The notes: a model not told the origin generated them from the letters alone. A DNA stretch of 64,000 bases from an uncultured Subdoligranulum sp. (GCA_945830575.1 CALZZE010000007.1:33525-97524); one strand, 5' to 3'. Counted from the first letter of the stretch, positions 26,590-35,028 are shown. A program made the numbers and translations.

Positions 26590-27378
26590 TCAGAGAAGCC
26601 CGTACTCCTGCAGGCACTTTGTCAGGCCGGTCAGCACATCGCTGAACACCACGCCGTACCGGGCGGCCTTGCCGCAGTCCATCCAGAGGTCGTGCCGCGG
26701 CGGCGCGTCCTCCACCGCAAGCGGTTTGCCCAGCAGCGCCGCCAGCCGTTTCGTCAGCTCCTGCATGGACAGGGTGGTTTCGCTGCCGAAGTTGTAGGCC
26801 CCGCCGGGCAGCGCCAGCACCCGGTCCATGTTTTCGGCCACCTCGCCCAGATAGGTGACACCCCGGTACTGCCGGGAGCTGAAAGCCACCGTGCCCTCCG
26901 CCCGCAGAACGTTCAGAAGATAGTTGGGTTTGGGGGCGCGCAGGTCGTACATCCATTCGGCGCGCAGCATCACCGCCTCCGGCAGGATTTCCAGCACCCG
27001 CTGTTCCATCTCCAGCTTGTGGCAGGCATACACGTTTCCCGGGGCCGTCATTTCTTCGGAATACGGCCCCGCTTCCCTGCTGCCGCTGTACACCTGATCG
27101 GAGCTGAAACAAATCAGCTTTCGGTTCCCTGCGGCCTTGGCGAGCCAGAGGGGGAGCTGCACATTCGCCCGATAGGAGGCCTCCGGGTCGGCCTGACAGG
27201 CCCCGATATCGGAGATGGCCGCCGTGTGGATGATGGCCTCCGCGCCGCTCTCCTCCACGATGCGTCGGATATCCTCCTGCGAGGCATTGCGCAGTGACGG
27301 CGCGGCCACGGCGCCCGGTACCGTTTCCATCAGCCGCCGGCCCACAAATCCGGCTGCGCCTGTAATCAGAATCATCAC
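26590..27378 (-). CDS. NAD-dependent epimerase/dTDP-4-dehydrorhamnose reductase-like (RmlD family)
   Basis: The 262-residue short-chain dehydrogenase has the dinucleotide loop ITGAAGFVGRRL at the N-terminus, SSDQVYSG and the catalytic Tyr-Lys pair in NVYACHKLEME. It follows the RmlD pattern of small sugar-nucleotide reductases but no rhamnose genes are nearby, so the substrate is open. It lies 9 bases after the gene at 27388. Confidence 0.82.
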   Translation of the reverse strand: MMILITGAAGFVGRRLMETVPGAVAAPSLRNASQEDIRRIVEESGAEAIIHTAAISDIGACQADPEASYRANVQLPLWLAKAAGNRKLICFSSDQVYSGSREAGPYSEEMTAPGNVYACHKLEMEQRVLEILPEAVMLRAEWMYDLRAPKPNYLLNVLRAEGTVAFSSRQYRGVTYLGEVAENMDRVLALPGGAYNFGSETTLSMQELTKRLAALLGKPLAVEDAPPRHDLWMDCGKAARYGVVFSDVLTGLTKCLQEYGLL

Positions 27379-27387
27379 ATTCCCTCC

Positions 27388-28278
27388 TTAAAACAAATCC
27401 AGCATACTGTCCAGATAAATGGCCTCCCGGACGTGGAGGTGGTATTCCGGTTTGGTCAGGTAATACAGCAGAAATTCCAGGATCAGCGCGCTGCCAAGGC
27501 TGCGACCCTCGATTTTGAAGTGGGTAAAGCCCATGGGCAGGTAGGTGTTCCGGATATCCCCCACACCGATAAAGCCGGGGTTCTCCATGGCCCGAGAAAA
27601 GCGGTATCCCTCCCCGCCGCCCGGCGCGGCGCAGCGATGCTCCGGGCACGGCTCGCCCAGGTTCTTGCGGCTGACTGTTTCGTAGCAGGCTTTCCGGTCC
27701 TGACAGCCGAACCAGCAGCACTCGTTGCAGAGAAATTCCACCTTGTCTTTTTGGCTCTGGGGCAGGGCGTTCAGCCGGTCAAAGGCCTTGTTCAGGCGGA
27801 AATCCGGCACCACAAAGCGGAAATCCTCCCGGTCAAGCTCCTGTTGGAGCTGGTCAAACGCCGTCAGCACCTTGGTGGTGGAGGAGACAAAATACAGGTT
27901 GGGGTACTTCTGTTTGAGATACCCCAGCAGCAGGTCGGAATGGACGATGACGCCGTTGCCGTCCTGTTGGGCAAACAGGGCGCAGAGGGCGTTGCAGGCC
28001 CTGTCGGAGAGATGCTCCTGCCGCAGCAGCGAGTTGCTGAAGGTCAGGCGGGCGGAAATGCCGTATTCCCGCGTGAGCGCCAGCACCTTGCGGGGGTCGT
28101 CGTCCCCGAATCCGGCGCGGCCGCCGCCCCACAGGCAGCCCGCCGGGGCGCCGTACAGGGAGCCGATGCCGCACCAGTCATAGAAATACTCCCGGTGCGT
28201 CCGGTACAGCGGCAGAAAGGCGCGGTACAGGTCGTAAAACTCGAACAGGCCGGGCAGGTGGTAGTGGGCCGTGGGCAT
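27388..28278 (-). CDS. Cysteine-rich protein resembling the U32 peptidase family
   Basis: The 296-residue protein has a central TIM-barrel-like layout and a cysteine cluster NECCWFGCQDRKACYE, then CPEHRC, reminiscent of the metal-binding segment of U32 proteins (UbiU/UbiV/YhbU). The start at MPTAHYHLPGLFEFY (28278) is preferred, with AAAGGAGGA upstream. It is co-directional with the RmlD-like gene 9 bases on, suggesting a two-gene unit. Function not known; the U32 relation is an inference from the cysteine spacing. Confidence 0.55.
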   Translation of the reverse strand: MPTAHYHLPGLFEFYDLYRAFLPLYRTHREYFYDWCGIGSLYGAPAGCLWGGGRAGFGDDDPRKVLALTREYGISARLTFSNSLLRQEHLSDRACNALCALFAQQDGNGVIVHSDLLLGYLKQKYPNLYFVSSTTKVLTAFDQLQQELDREDFRFVVPDFRLNKAFDRLNALPQSQKDKVEFLCNECCWFGCQDRKACYETVSRKNLGEPCPEHRCAAPGGGEGYRFSRAMENPGFIGVGDIRNTYLPMGFTHFKIEGRSLGSALILEFLLYYLTKPEYHLHVREAIYLDSMLDLF

Positions 28279-28332
28279 GGTGTCCTCCTTTCCGCACAAA
28301 AAGCGCTCCCCGCAGGCAGGGAGCGCCTTCTC

Positions 28333-29088
28333 TCAGGCTACGTTTTCCGAATCCTTCTTCGGCTCCACGGCGACCACCTTGACCACGCCCTTTTTCCACA
28401 GGATGCGGGCGCACAGGATGGTGACGGGGATCATCAGGATGAGCAGATACCCGGCCAGACCGTTGGAGGCAATGCCCATGATGGTGAGCACCGACACCAG
28501 CAGGGCGGGCACCACGGCGCAGAGCAGGCGGTTTTTCACGTAGGTCTTGCCGCCGCCGTTGCCCATGAGGCTGAGCGACATGCAGCCGAACAGCGCGGGC
28601 AGGATGTAGTTGCTGGCAGTCGCCACATAAGGGTTGCTGAGGATGGGCTGCAGCGGCACGATGAGCACCAGACCCACCGCCAGCACCACGATGGTGACAA
28701 TGGAGCTGACCGCCGTGGCAATGAGCGCCACCGCGTCACCCTCCGGGGTGCCCTGCTCCACCCCGGCCAGCTTCTGGGCGTTGACGACGCAGGGGATTTT
28801 CAGATTCATCAGGTTGCCGGTGGCAAAGGTCAGGTAGCAGCTGGAGCCCAGAATGGGGGTAAAGCTGCCGATCTCCGCGATGCCGGTGGGCACCATGATG
28901 GCCAGAATGGTAATCAGCCCCGGCAGCACCTGCTGGAAGGTGGGCATGCAGTCATACACGGTGCAGACAATGACGGGCAGCGCCACCATGTACACCACAA
29001 AGCAGGCCAGCGTGGCCCGGCCGAACCGATGCGCCCACTGGACAAAGGGGTCCATGGTCAGGGCCTCTTTTTTCTCGTTTTTCGCCAT
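28333..29088 (-). CDS. Membrane protein, partner of the DUF5058 transporter
   Basis: The 251-residue protein has seven or so membrane helices, including PTGIAEIGSFTPILGSSCYL and a pore-like GNGGGKTYVKN. Start at 29088 (MAKNEKKEA) has GGAGG eight bases upstream; an ATG two codons earlier is too close. It follows the DUF5058 gene by 19 bases and is downstream of a glycine riboswitch, so the pair is probably a two-subunit transport system for glycine or a related compound. Confidence 0.65.
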   Translation of the reverse strand: MAKNEKKEALTMDPFVQWAHRFGRATLACFVVYMVALPVIVCTVYDCMPTFQQVLPGLITILAIMVPTGIAEIGSFTPILGSSCYLTFATGNLMNLKIPCVVNAQKLAGVEQGTPEGDAVALIATAVSSIVTIVVLAVGLVLIVPLQPILSNPYVATASNYILPALFGCMSLSLMGNGGGKTYVKNRLLCAVVPALLVSVLTIMGIASNGLAGYLLILMIPVTILCARILWKKGVVKVVAVEPKKDSENVA

Positions 29089-29107
29089 TTTCATTTCCTC
29101 CCTCAAC

Positions 29108-29818
29108 TCAGCCGAACAGCTGGACCCACACAACGCTGGACGCCATCGCCACGATCATGGCGATCGCCATGGTGAAGTTGCCCAGCCATGTTGCCTTGCG
29201 GGACAGCACGCCGCACAGCAGCGTGACGCCCAGACTGACCACCAGCGTGAGGGTGGTGGGCAGGTCGCTGAAAATCATGATGGGCAGGTACACCGCGAAC
29301 ATCGCCAGAAAGAAGCAGCCGGACATGATCTGGCCCCACTCGTTGGAGCCGGTTTTGGCTTTCATAATGCCGGTGGAATACTTTTTGCCCAGCAGCACCA
29401 CGGCCAGCGGCTCGATCATGATGCCGATGGTCATGACCATCATCACCGCGCCGAACACATTGGCCGGGCTGTCCATGATTTCATTGAGCACCACGCCCAG
29501 ACCGTTGGCGGTGTACTGGGTGGCCATGACCTCGTAGGACAGCGAGCCGATGACCGACAGCCGCCACCAGGGCCACGCGGCCCCCAGCGACACGCTGAGG
29601 GTGAGAAAGCCCAGCAGGATGGCCACGCTGGGCACAATGGCGGAGGCCACCGTGCCCTTGATGACGCCCTGAATGACCTCCTGACGGATGCCAAGCTCGG
29701 CACAGCGGCGGCAGGCCTTCACCGCGCTGATGACGGCAAACACCACCACCATCGCAAGACCTGCGGCAATGAGGGCATACAGCAGCGGGCTGGATGCCAC
29801 AACGGAACCTTGAACCAT
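29108..29818 (-). CDS. DUF5058-family membrane protein under glycine riboswitch control
   Basis: The 236-residue protein has six helices: start MVQGSVVASSPLLYAL, then a cytosolic KACRRCAELGIRQEV, a conserved VPSVAILLGFLTLSVSLG and a Pro/Gly-rich region. GAGGAGGGG precedes the ATG at 29818. The single most informative clue is the tandem glycine riboswitch 77 bases upstream, ending in a terminator. Such switches usually turn on glycine cleavage or import/export, so glycine or a close derivative is the probable substrate. Confidence 0.7.
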   Translation of the reverse strand: MVQGSVVASSPLLYALIAAGLAMVVVFAVISAVKACRRCAELGIRQEVIQGVIKGTVASAIVPSVAILLGFLTLSVSLGAAWPWWRLSVIGSLSYEVMATQYTANGLGVVLNEIMDSPANVFGAVMMVMTIGIMIEPLAVVLLGKKYSTGIMKAKTGSNEWGQIMSGCFFLAMFAVYLPIMIFSDLPTTLTLVVSLGVTLLCGVLSRKATWLGNFTMAIAMIVAMASSVVWVQLFG

Positions 29819-29855
29819 AACAAACCCCTCCTCTATTTGTTCCGGCGAACGCGGA

Positions 29856-29893
29856 CAAAACAAAAAGCGCACGGGACAGAAGTCCTCGTGCGC
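29856..29893 (-). terminator. Expression-platform terminator of the glycine riboswitch
   Basis: Read leftward, GCGCACGAGGAC and GTCCCGTGCGC pair around TTCT, followed by TTTTTGTTTTGT. It lies just after the second aptamer and before the ribosome site of the DUF5058 gene. Confidence 0.85.
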
Positions 29894-29894
29894 C

Positions 29895-30064
29895 TTTGCA
29901 AGCGTTTGATGCCTCTGTCCGTTAACCCGGAAGATTCTCCGCCATGGGCGGATTGCTTCCCCGGTGCGTAAATACGCTTTCCAGAGTTTCGTCCCGAACC
30001 GGTCCTTTTGCCTGAGAGATTTTGCTTTCCCCTTCGGCGCCGCGTGTGCGGTCTCTCCCGGTAC
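29895..30064 (-). promoter_or_regulatory. Tandem glycine riboswitch
   Basis: In the leftward transcript the first aptamer shows GGGAGAG, CGCCGAAGGGG, AATCTCTCAGGCAAAAGGACC and GGACGAAACTCTGG, the hallmark of the glycine aptamer. The second is more degenerate: GCACCGGGGAAGCAA, GAATCTTCCGGGTTAACGG and GACAGAGG. A terminator follows, so it is probably a transcriptional switch for the two membrane genes. Confidence 0.9.
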
Positions 30065-30099
30065 GTTCATCCGAAATATGGTGGTATTATAGCGCCAAT

Positions 30100-30340
30100 G
30101 CGCTGTTTTGTCAAGAAAAAGTTTAGGCAAGACCTCACAATTCACGGCTGACGCCTTACGCCGGTCCGCCTCTTGCTGCAGCTTGGCGGCAGCAGTCAGC
30201 ACCATCTCGGCGTAGGCATCCTCACGCTGCACGGCCGCCTGCTGCTGTTACCGGACAGATGCATGGCCGCCGCGTTTTTCCACTTCGTGCTGCTGCTCAT
30301 GCTCATCCCCCTCACCAGGGGCCTCAAATAACCACCTTCT
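30100..30340. other. Gene remnants between the riboswitch and the CRISPR locus
   Basis: Minus strand 30119-30232 reads MQREDAYAEMVLTAAAKLQQ then EADRRKASAVN, like the tail of a small mobile-element protein. Plus strand about 30219-30331 reads RLLLLPDRCMAAAFFHFVLL then LMLIPLTRGLK and a stop, like the last helix of a membrane protein. Neither has a start or full length. From 30341 to 30535 I see only AT-richer sequence with no gene; CCGCTGAT (30492-30499) and ATCAGCGG (30547-30554) form an inverted repeat around a TATAAT. Confidence 0.4.
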
Positions 30341-30538
30341 TCTTTCTTCGCAAAATCCGCTCCGCTGCATCTGCGGGGCGGACGGCATACAGCCTCCGCA
30401 TGTTGCTGTGAGGTTCGGATTCCGTCAAATTATCCAAAAGCACCTCGTTATTTTTGTCATCCGGCTTTTTGCAAAAGTCCAATCAATCACCCCGCTGATC
30501 GTGTATAATAAAAGTGTCCCAAAAGCGCTTAAAAGGTA

Positions 30539-30567
30539 TTTACAAAATCAGCGGAGTGTGGTATAGT
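30539..30567 (+). promoter_or_regulatory. tracrRNA promoter
   Basis: TTTACA (30539-30544), 17 bases, then an extended -10 TGG-TATAGT (30559-30567). The start would fall near 30573, at the 5' edge of the antirepeat region. Confidence 0.8.
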
Positions 30568-30572
30568 AAAGA

Positions 30573-30671
30573 CAGTTCTTATACCATGCCAAGAACTGCT
30601 ATGGTTACTATGATAAGGTAGTACACCGTAAAGCTCTGACGCTCCGTCTGCGACGGGGCGTCATCTTTTTT
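30573..30671 (+). ncRNA. tracrRNA
   Basis: The RNA would begin CAGTTCTTATACCATGCC and include AAGAACTGCTATGGTTACT, which base-pairs with the CRISPR repeat read from the minus strand; blocks ATACCAT, CCAAGAACTGC and GG--ACTA match the repeat complement. It then continues ATAAGGTAGTACACCG and ends in a perfect hairpin GACGCTCCGTC/GACGGGGCGTC with seven T. It lies just before cas9 on the same strand. CAGTTCTT at its 5' end mirrors AAGAACTG, so the antirepeat can also fold on itself. Confidence 0.88.
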
Positions 30672-30690
30672 TGCGAAAGGTTGGTTGCTT

Positions 30691-33600
30691 ATGAAATGGC
30701 CCTATGGAATTGGATTGGACATCGGCATTTCCTCTGTTGGGTGGGCGGTCGTCGCTTTGGATGAGCAGGCCCATCCCTGTGGGATCATCCGTCTTGGCTC
30801 CCGTGTGTTTGACAAGGCCGAACAGCCCAAAACCGGCGACAGCCTTGCAGCGCCCCGCCGTCAGGCCCGCAGCGCCCGCCGGCGTCTGCGCCGCAAAAAT
30901 CTGCGCAGGCAGGACATTTACGCGCTGATGGAACAAAGCGGCCTTGCCTCCCGGGAGGAATTGTCCGCCTTGTTTGCGCAGGGGCATCTGGAGGACATCT
31001 ATGCACTGCGCACGCGGGCATTGGATGAGGCTGTCAGCCAGCAGGAATTTGCCCGCATCCTGCTGCACATTTCCCAGCGGCGCGGCTTTCAGAGCAACCG
31101 TCAGGCGGACTCCTCCGGGGAGGACGGCCAGCTGCTGCAGGCTGTCAGCGCCAATCGCCGTCGGATGGAACAAAACGGCTACCGCACGGTCGGCGAAATG
31201 CTGTACAGGGACGCCGTTTTTGCCGGGCACAAACGCAATAAGGGCGAATACCTTTCCACCGTTGGGCGGGAAGAGGTGGCGGAGGAGGTCATCCGGCTCT
31301 TTGCGGCGCAGCGCAGCTTTGGCCGGTCCTGGGCCAGCGACGAACTGGAGGCGGCGTATCTTTCCATTCTGCTGCGTCAGCGCACCTTTGATGAAGGCCC
31401 CGGCGGCAACAGTCCCTATCGCGGCGGCTGGAAAGACAAGATCGGCACCTGTACCCTGGAAACCGAGTCCCGGCCTCTGCGCGCCTGCAAAAAATGCGAC
31501 AGCTTTGAGCAGTTCAGCCTTCTTCAGAAGATCAACCACCTTCGTCTTGTGCAGGACGGCACGACCCGCGCCCTGACGCAGGAGGAACGGGAAACCGTGC
31601 GCGCGCTGGCAGGCTCCGCTGCGGAAGTGAACTACGCCCGCATCCGCAAAGCGCTGGCTTTGCCGGACGAACTGCGATTCAACGATGTCCGCTACCTGCC
31701 GGACAAGTCCCCGACCGACTGCGAAAAGAAGTACAAGTTGCCCCCGCTGAAAGGCACACATGAGCTGCGCAAAGCGCTGGGCAGCGCCCGTTTTGATGCC
31801 ATGCCGCGTTCCCTGCGCAATGAGATCGCGCAGGCGCTGGCCTGCAACCGCTCTGAAAAGCCCAGACGGGAGGCACTGCTCGCGCTGGGGCTGTCCGCAT
31901 GCGAGATCGAGCCGCTTTTGGGACTGAATTTCTCCGGTTTCGGGCACATTTCCACGATGGCCTGTGACAAGCTGATTCCGTTTCTGGAACAGGGCATGAC
32001 CTATGACCAGGCCTGCACCGCCGCCGGATACGATTTCCGTGGCCACAGCGGCAAAGAGAAGTCCCGGACGCTGCCCGCCGCCGCGCCGGAAATGGAGGAG
32101 ATCACCAGCCCGGTGGTTCGCCGTGCCGTTTCCCAGACCATCAAGGTCATGAATGCCATCATCCGAGAAATGGGGGAAAGCCCCGTCTTTGTACACATCG
32201 AGCTGGCGCGTGAGCTGAGCAAAACCTTTGACGAGCGGATGCAGGCGGAAAAGTCCATGAAAGACAACGCCGCCGAAAACGAGCGCCTGATGAAAGAGAT
32301 CCGGGAGACCTTCCATGTGCTGGAGCCTTCCGGTCAGGACCTTGTCAAGTACCGGCTGTGGAAAGAGCAGGACGGCCGGTGCGCTTATTCTCTGCAAAGT
32401 CTGGATGTCCGCCGCCTGTTCGAGACAGGGTATGCGGAGGTCGACCACATAGTCCCGTACAGCATCAGCTTTGATGACACCCGCAGCAATAAGGTACTGG
32501 TGCTGGCCGCCGAAAACCGTCAAAAAGGCAACCGCCTGCCCATGCAGTACCTGCAGGGACAGAAACGGGACGACTTCGTGGTATGGACAAAAGCCCATGT
32601 GCGCAGCTACAAAAAGCGGCAAAACCTGTTGAAAGAACGCCTTTCGGAGGAGGAGCAGAACGGCTTCCGGCAGCGCAATTTGCAGGATACCCAGCACATG
32701 GCGCGGTTTTTGCTGAATTACATCCGGGATCATCTGGAATTTGCCGGGCATCCCGCGGCCGGAAAGCAGCGGGTCACGGCACTCAGCGGAGGCATCACCG
32801 CGCACCTGCGCAAGCGCTGGGGGCTGAGCAAGGTCCGCGCCGACGGCGACCTGCATCACGCGGTGGACGCTGTGGTGATCGCCTGTGCCACACAGCATAT
32901 GGTGCAGCAAATTTCCGGGTATTATCACCGGATCGAGGGGGAATACCTCCAGCTGCCCGATGGCTCCGGCTCGGTACACAGCCGGACAAAGGAACGCTTC
33001 CCTGCCCCCTGGCCGCATTTCCGGGATGAGGTGACCATCCGGATGAGCCAGCGCCCGCAGGAGGATTTGCTGAAACTGAACCCGGCGTTTTACGCCAATT
33101 TTGAGACCCGGACCATTCAGCCGGTGTTCGTTTCCCGCATGCCGCAGCACAAGGTGACCGGCGCAGCACACAAGGAAACCGTCAAGGGCGTCAAAGCGCT
33201 GAACGAGGGTGTCGTGACGGTCAAACGTCCCCTGACCGACCTGAAGCTGGACAAGGACCAGCAGATCAAAGACTACTTCAATTACAGAAGCGACACTCTT
33301 TTGTATGAAGCGCTGCGCCAGCGGCTCATCCAGTTCGGCGGCAACGCCAAAAAGGCGTTCGAGGAGCCGTTCCACAAGCCCAAAGCAGACGGCACGCCCG
33401 GCCCGGTCGTCCGCAAGGTTAAGCTGATTGAAAAAAGCAGCCTTTCGGTCTCTCTCCATGGCGGCAGCGGCGCGGCGGACAATGACAGCATGGTGCGCGT
33501 GGATGTGTTCTATGTGGCGGGAGACGGATATTATCTGGTGCCCATCTATGTGGCAGATACCGTCAAGAGCGAGCTGCCCAATCGGGCCATTCTTCAGGCA

Positions 33601-33936
33601 AAGCCATATTCCCAGTGGAAAGAAATGTCCGATGAGGATTTTCTGTTCTCGTTATATCCCAATGACTTGATCGAGGTGGAGCACAAAAAGGAGCTGAAGC
33701 TCTCGTTACAGAATAAAGACAGCACATTGGAAAAGACGATCACCGTCCAGAAAATGCTGCTGTATTATATCGGGACAGACATTTCAACAGGCTCCATTTC
33801 CGTCCGCAACCATGACAATTCCTATCTGCTTAAAGGCCTCGGTGTCAAGACGCTGAAATCCTTGAAAAAATATCAGGTCGATGTTCTGGGGAATATCACC
33901 GCCGTCAAAAAAGAGGTGCGTCAGACCTTCCGTTAA
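30691..33936 (+). CDS. cas9: CRISPR-associated endonuclease Cas9, type II-C
   Basis: The 1081-residue Cas9 has all catalytic residues: RuvC Asp10 (GIGLDIGISSVGW), Glu504 (VHIELARE), His723 and Asp726 (HHAVDA), and HNH His586 (EVDHIVPYS) with Asn609 (ENRQKGNRLP). The arginine-rich bridge helix RRRLRRKNLRRQ follows RuvC I. The C-terminal ~300 residues are the PAM-interacting part. Size and gene order point to II-C. ATG 30691 puts the RuvC aspartate at the usual position 10; a TTG two codons upstream is possible. It cuts DNA matched by crRNA:tracrRNA. Interference looks intact even though adaptation does not. Confidence 0.97.
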   Translation: MKWPYGIGLDIGISSVGWAVVALDEQAHPCGIIRLGSRVFDKAEQPKTGDSLAAPRRQARSARRRLRRKNLRRQDIYALMEQSGLASREELSALFAQGHLEDIYALRTRALDEAVSQQEFARILLHISQRRGFQSNRQADSSGEDGQLLQAVSANRRRMEQNGYRTVGEMLYRDAVFAGHKRNKGEYLSTVGREEVAEEVIRLFAAQRSFGRSWASDELEAAYLSILLRQRTFDEGPGGNSPYRGGWKDKIGTCTLETESRPLRACKKCDSFEQFSLLQKINHLRLVQDGTTRALTQEERETVRALAGSAAEVNYARIRKALALPDELRFNDVRYLPDKSPTDCEKKYKLPPLKGTHELRKALGSARFDAMPRSLRNEIAQALACNRSEKPRREALLALGLSACEIEPLLGLNFSGFGHISTMACDKLIPFLEQGMTYDQACTAAGYDFRGHSGKEKSRTLPAAAPEMEEITSPVVRRAVSQTIKVMNAIIREMGESPVFVHIELARELSKTFDERMQAEKSMKDNAAENERLMKEIRETFHVLEPSGQDLVKYRLWKEQDGRCAYSLQSLDVRRLFETGYAEVDHIVPYSISFDDTRSNKVLVLAAENRQKGNRLPMQYLQGQKRDDFVVWTKAHVRSYKKRQNLLKERLSEEEQNGFRQRNLQDTQHMARFLLNYIRDHLEFAGHPAAGKQRVTALSGGITAHLRKRWGLSKVRADGDLHHAVDAVVIACATQHMVQQISGYYHRIEGEYLQLPDGSGSVHSRTKERFPAPWPHFRDEVTIRMSQRPQEDLLKLNPAFYANFETRTIQPVFVSRMPQHKVTGAAHKETVKGVKALNEGVVTVKRPLTDLKLDKDQQIKDYFNYRSDTLLYEALRQRLIQFGGNAKKAFEEPFHKPKADGTPGPVVRKVKLIEKSSLSVSLHGGSGAADNDSMVRVDVFYVAGDGYYLVPIYVADTVKSELPNRAILQAKPYSQWKEMSDEDFLFSLYPNDLIEVEHKKELKLSLQNKDSTLEKTITVQKMLLYYIGTDISTGSISVRNHDNSYLLKGLGVKTLKSLKKYQVDVLGNITAVKKEVRQTFR

Positions 33937-33954
33937 GCCCAAGGAGGCGATTCG

Positions 33955-34110
33955 ATGGCCTACCGATGTATCATGATCGCCAATCCTGCACGGATCAGCT
34001 GCACCTTTGGACAGCTGGTGGTGCAAAGCCTCCGCAAGGCTGCCGACGGTCAGACAGACGAACTGACCTTGCCACTGCTTCAGCCAACAAAACGCCATTC
34101 CTATGAATAG
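33955..34110 (+). pseudogene. cas1: cas1 remnant, in-frame internal deletion (51 codons)
   Basis: AAGGAGG precedes the ATG. Residues 1-23 (MAYRCIMIANPARISCTFGQ then LVV) look like the Cas1 start, and residues 24-51 (QSLRKAADGQTDELTLPLLQ then PTKRHSYE) like the Cas1 end. A normal Cas1 is about 290-300 residues, so about 240 residues are missing, including the metal-binding Glu/His/Asp site, while the frame is kept. Its stop overlaps the cas2 start by 8 bases, as in intact II-C operons. New-spacer integration should be impossible unless another Cas1 is encoded elsewhere. Confidence 0.8.
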
Positions 34111-34423
34111 ATTTATGAGAATGATTGTCTTGTTTGATTTGCCGGTGCAAACCAAAAAACAGCGGCATGACGCCGCCGCTTTTCGCAATTTTCTTTTGAA
34201 GGATGGGTACACCATGCTGCAATACTCGGTTTATGTTCGGGTATGCAACGGAATGGACGCCGTGCAGAAGCATCGCCTCCGGCTGTATGACCATCTGCCG
34301 GACGATGGCGCTGCCCGGCTGCTGGTCATCACGGAAAAGCAGTATGCCTCCATTGAAATTCTTCTGGGAGAGCTGACCCAAACCGACCAGCCATTTGCGG
34401 ACGAACAGCTGACAATTCTCTGA
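34103..34423 (+). CDS. cas2: CRISPR-associated Cas2
   Basis: The 106-residue protein has the Cas2 ferredoxin-fold start MRMIVLFDLP with Asp12, then FLLKDGYTMLQYSVYVRVC and the C-terminal strand RLLVITEKQYASIEIL. Cas2 normally bridges two Cas1 dimers in spacer acquisition. It is complete here although its partner gene is gutted. It starts inside the end of the cas1 remnant. Confidence 0.93.
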   Translation: MNRFMRMIVLFDLPVQTKKQRHDAAAFRNFLLKDGYTMLQYSVYVRVCNGMDAVQKHRLRLYDHLPDDGAARLLVITEKQYASIEILLGELTQTDQPFADEQLTIL

Positions 34424-34435
34424 TTTTTTACAGCA

Positions 34436-34472
34436 AAAAAGGGCTTTGGAAGTGCATTCCAAAGCCCTTTTT
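34436..34472. terminator. Bidirectional terminator between cas2 and the CRISPR array
   Basis: AAAAAGGGCTTTGGAA (34436-34451) pairs with TTCCAAAGCCCTTTTT (34457-34472) around GTGCA. The T-run on each strand makes it work for the cas operon (rightward) and for crRNA transcripts coming leftward from the array. Confidence 0.9.
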
Positions 34473-34481
34473 GGGCAGTCT

Positions 34482-34848
34482 ATTATACCATACCAAGAAC
34501 TGCCAGGGAACTACAACAATATGTGACTACCACCACCACGACCGGAGATTATACCATACCAAGAACTGCCAGGGAACTACAACAATCCACTATGAGGATA
34601 TTGCAGACCGGTCATTATACCATACCAAGAACTGCCAGGGAACTACAACATTGTAAAGGAGTATGGACGTGGAAAACTGATTATACCATACCAAGAACTG
34701 CCAGGGAACTACAACGCACGCCGCCGCTGTTGCCAGTGGTGCGCGGATTATACCATACCAAGAACTGCCAGGGAACTACAACTGAATACAGCGCAATCGC
34801 CGCCCAGACCGTATTATGCCATACCAAGAACTGCCAGAACACTACAAT
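34482..34848 (-). CRISPR. Type II-C CRISPR array, 6 repeats and 5 spacers
   Basis: 36-bp repeats start at 34482, 34548, 34614, 34680, 34747 and 34813. The first five are identical; the last has five changes (repeat positions 6, 26-28 and 36). Spacers are 30 bp, the fourth 31. In the crRNA sense (minus strand) the repeat begins GTTGTAGTTCCC and ends TTGGTATGGTATAAT, so each repeat ends with an extended -10 TGG-TATAAT and can start its own crRNA about 7 bases into the spacer, leaving a guide of ~24. The degenerate repeat has CATAAT instead. The array is convergent with the cas genes. Confidence 0.97.
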
Positions 34849-35028
34849 TCAAGAACCGCCCCAGCATCATCTCCTTCCTCACGACCATATCACCTTTTCG
34901 TTATTATAAACCATTCTGTTCCAACTATCAATAGAGAAAATCATTTATTTCCCGCCGGGAGGAATGCTGATGAAAGAAATGTTTTGTTTTCAGTTTTCAA
35001 AAGCGAACCCCCAAACGCAGCCCCCTTC

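Noticed and set aside
30685..30690. TTG start for Cas9 two codons upstream
   Set aside because: The ATG at 30691 places the RuvC aspartate at position 10 and has a suitable ribosome-site spacing.
30661..33459. 932-codon minus-strand frame opposite cas9
   Set aside because: Mirror of cas9 codon usage, no recognisable domain, and it crosses the tracrRNA terminator.
34471..34909. Short open frames across the CRISPR array
   Set aside because: They simply translate the 36-bp repeats.
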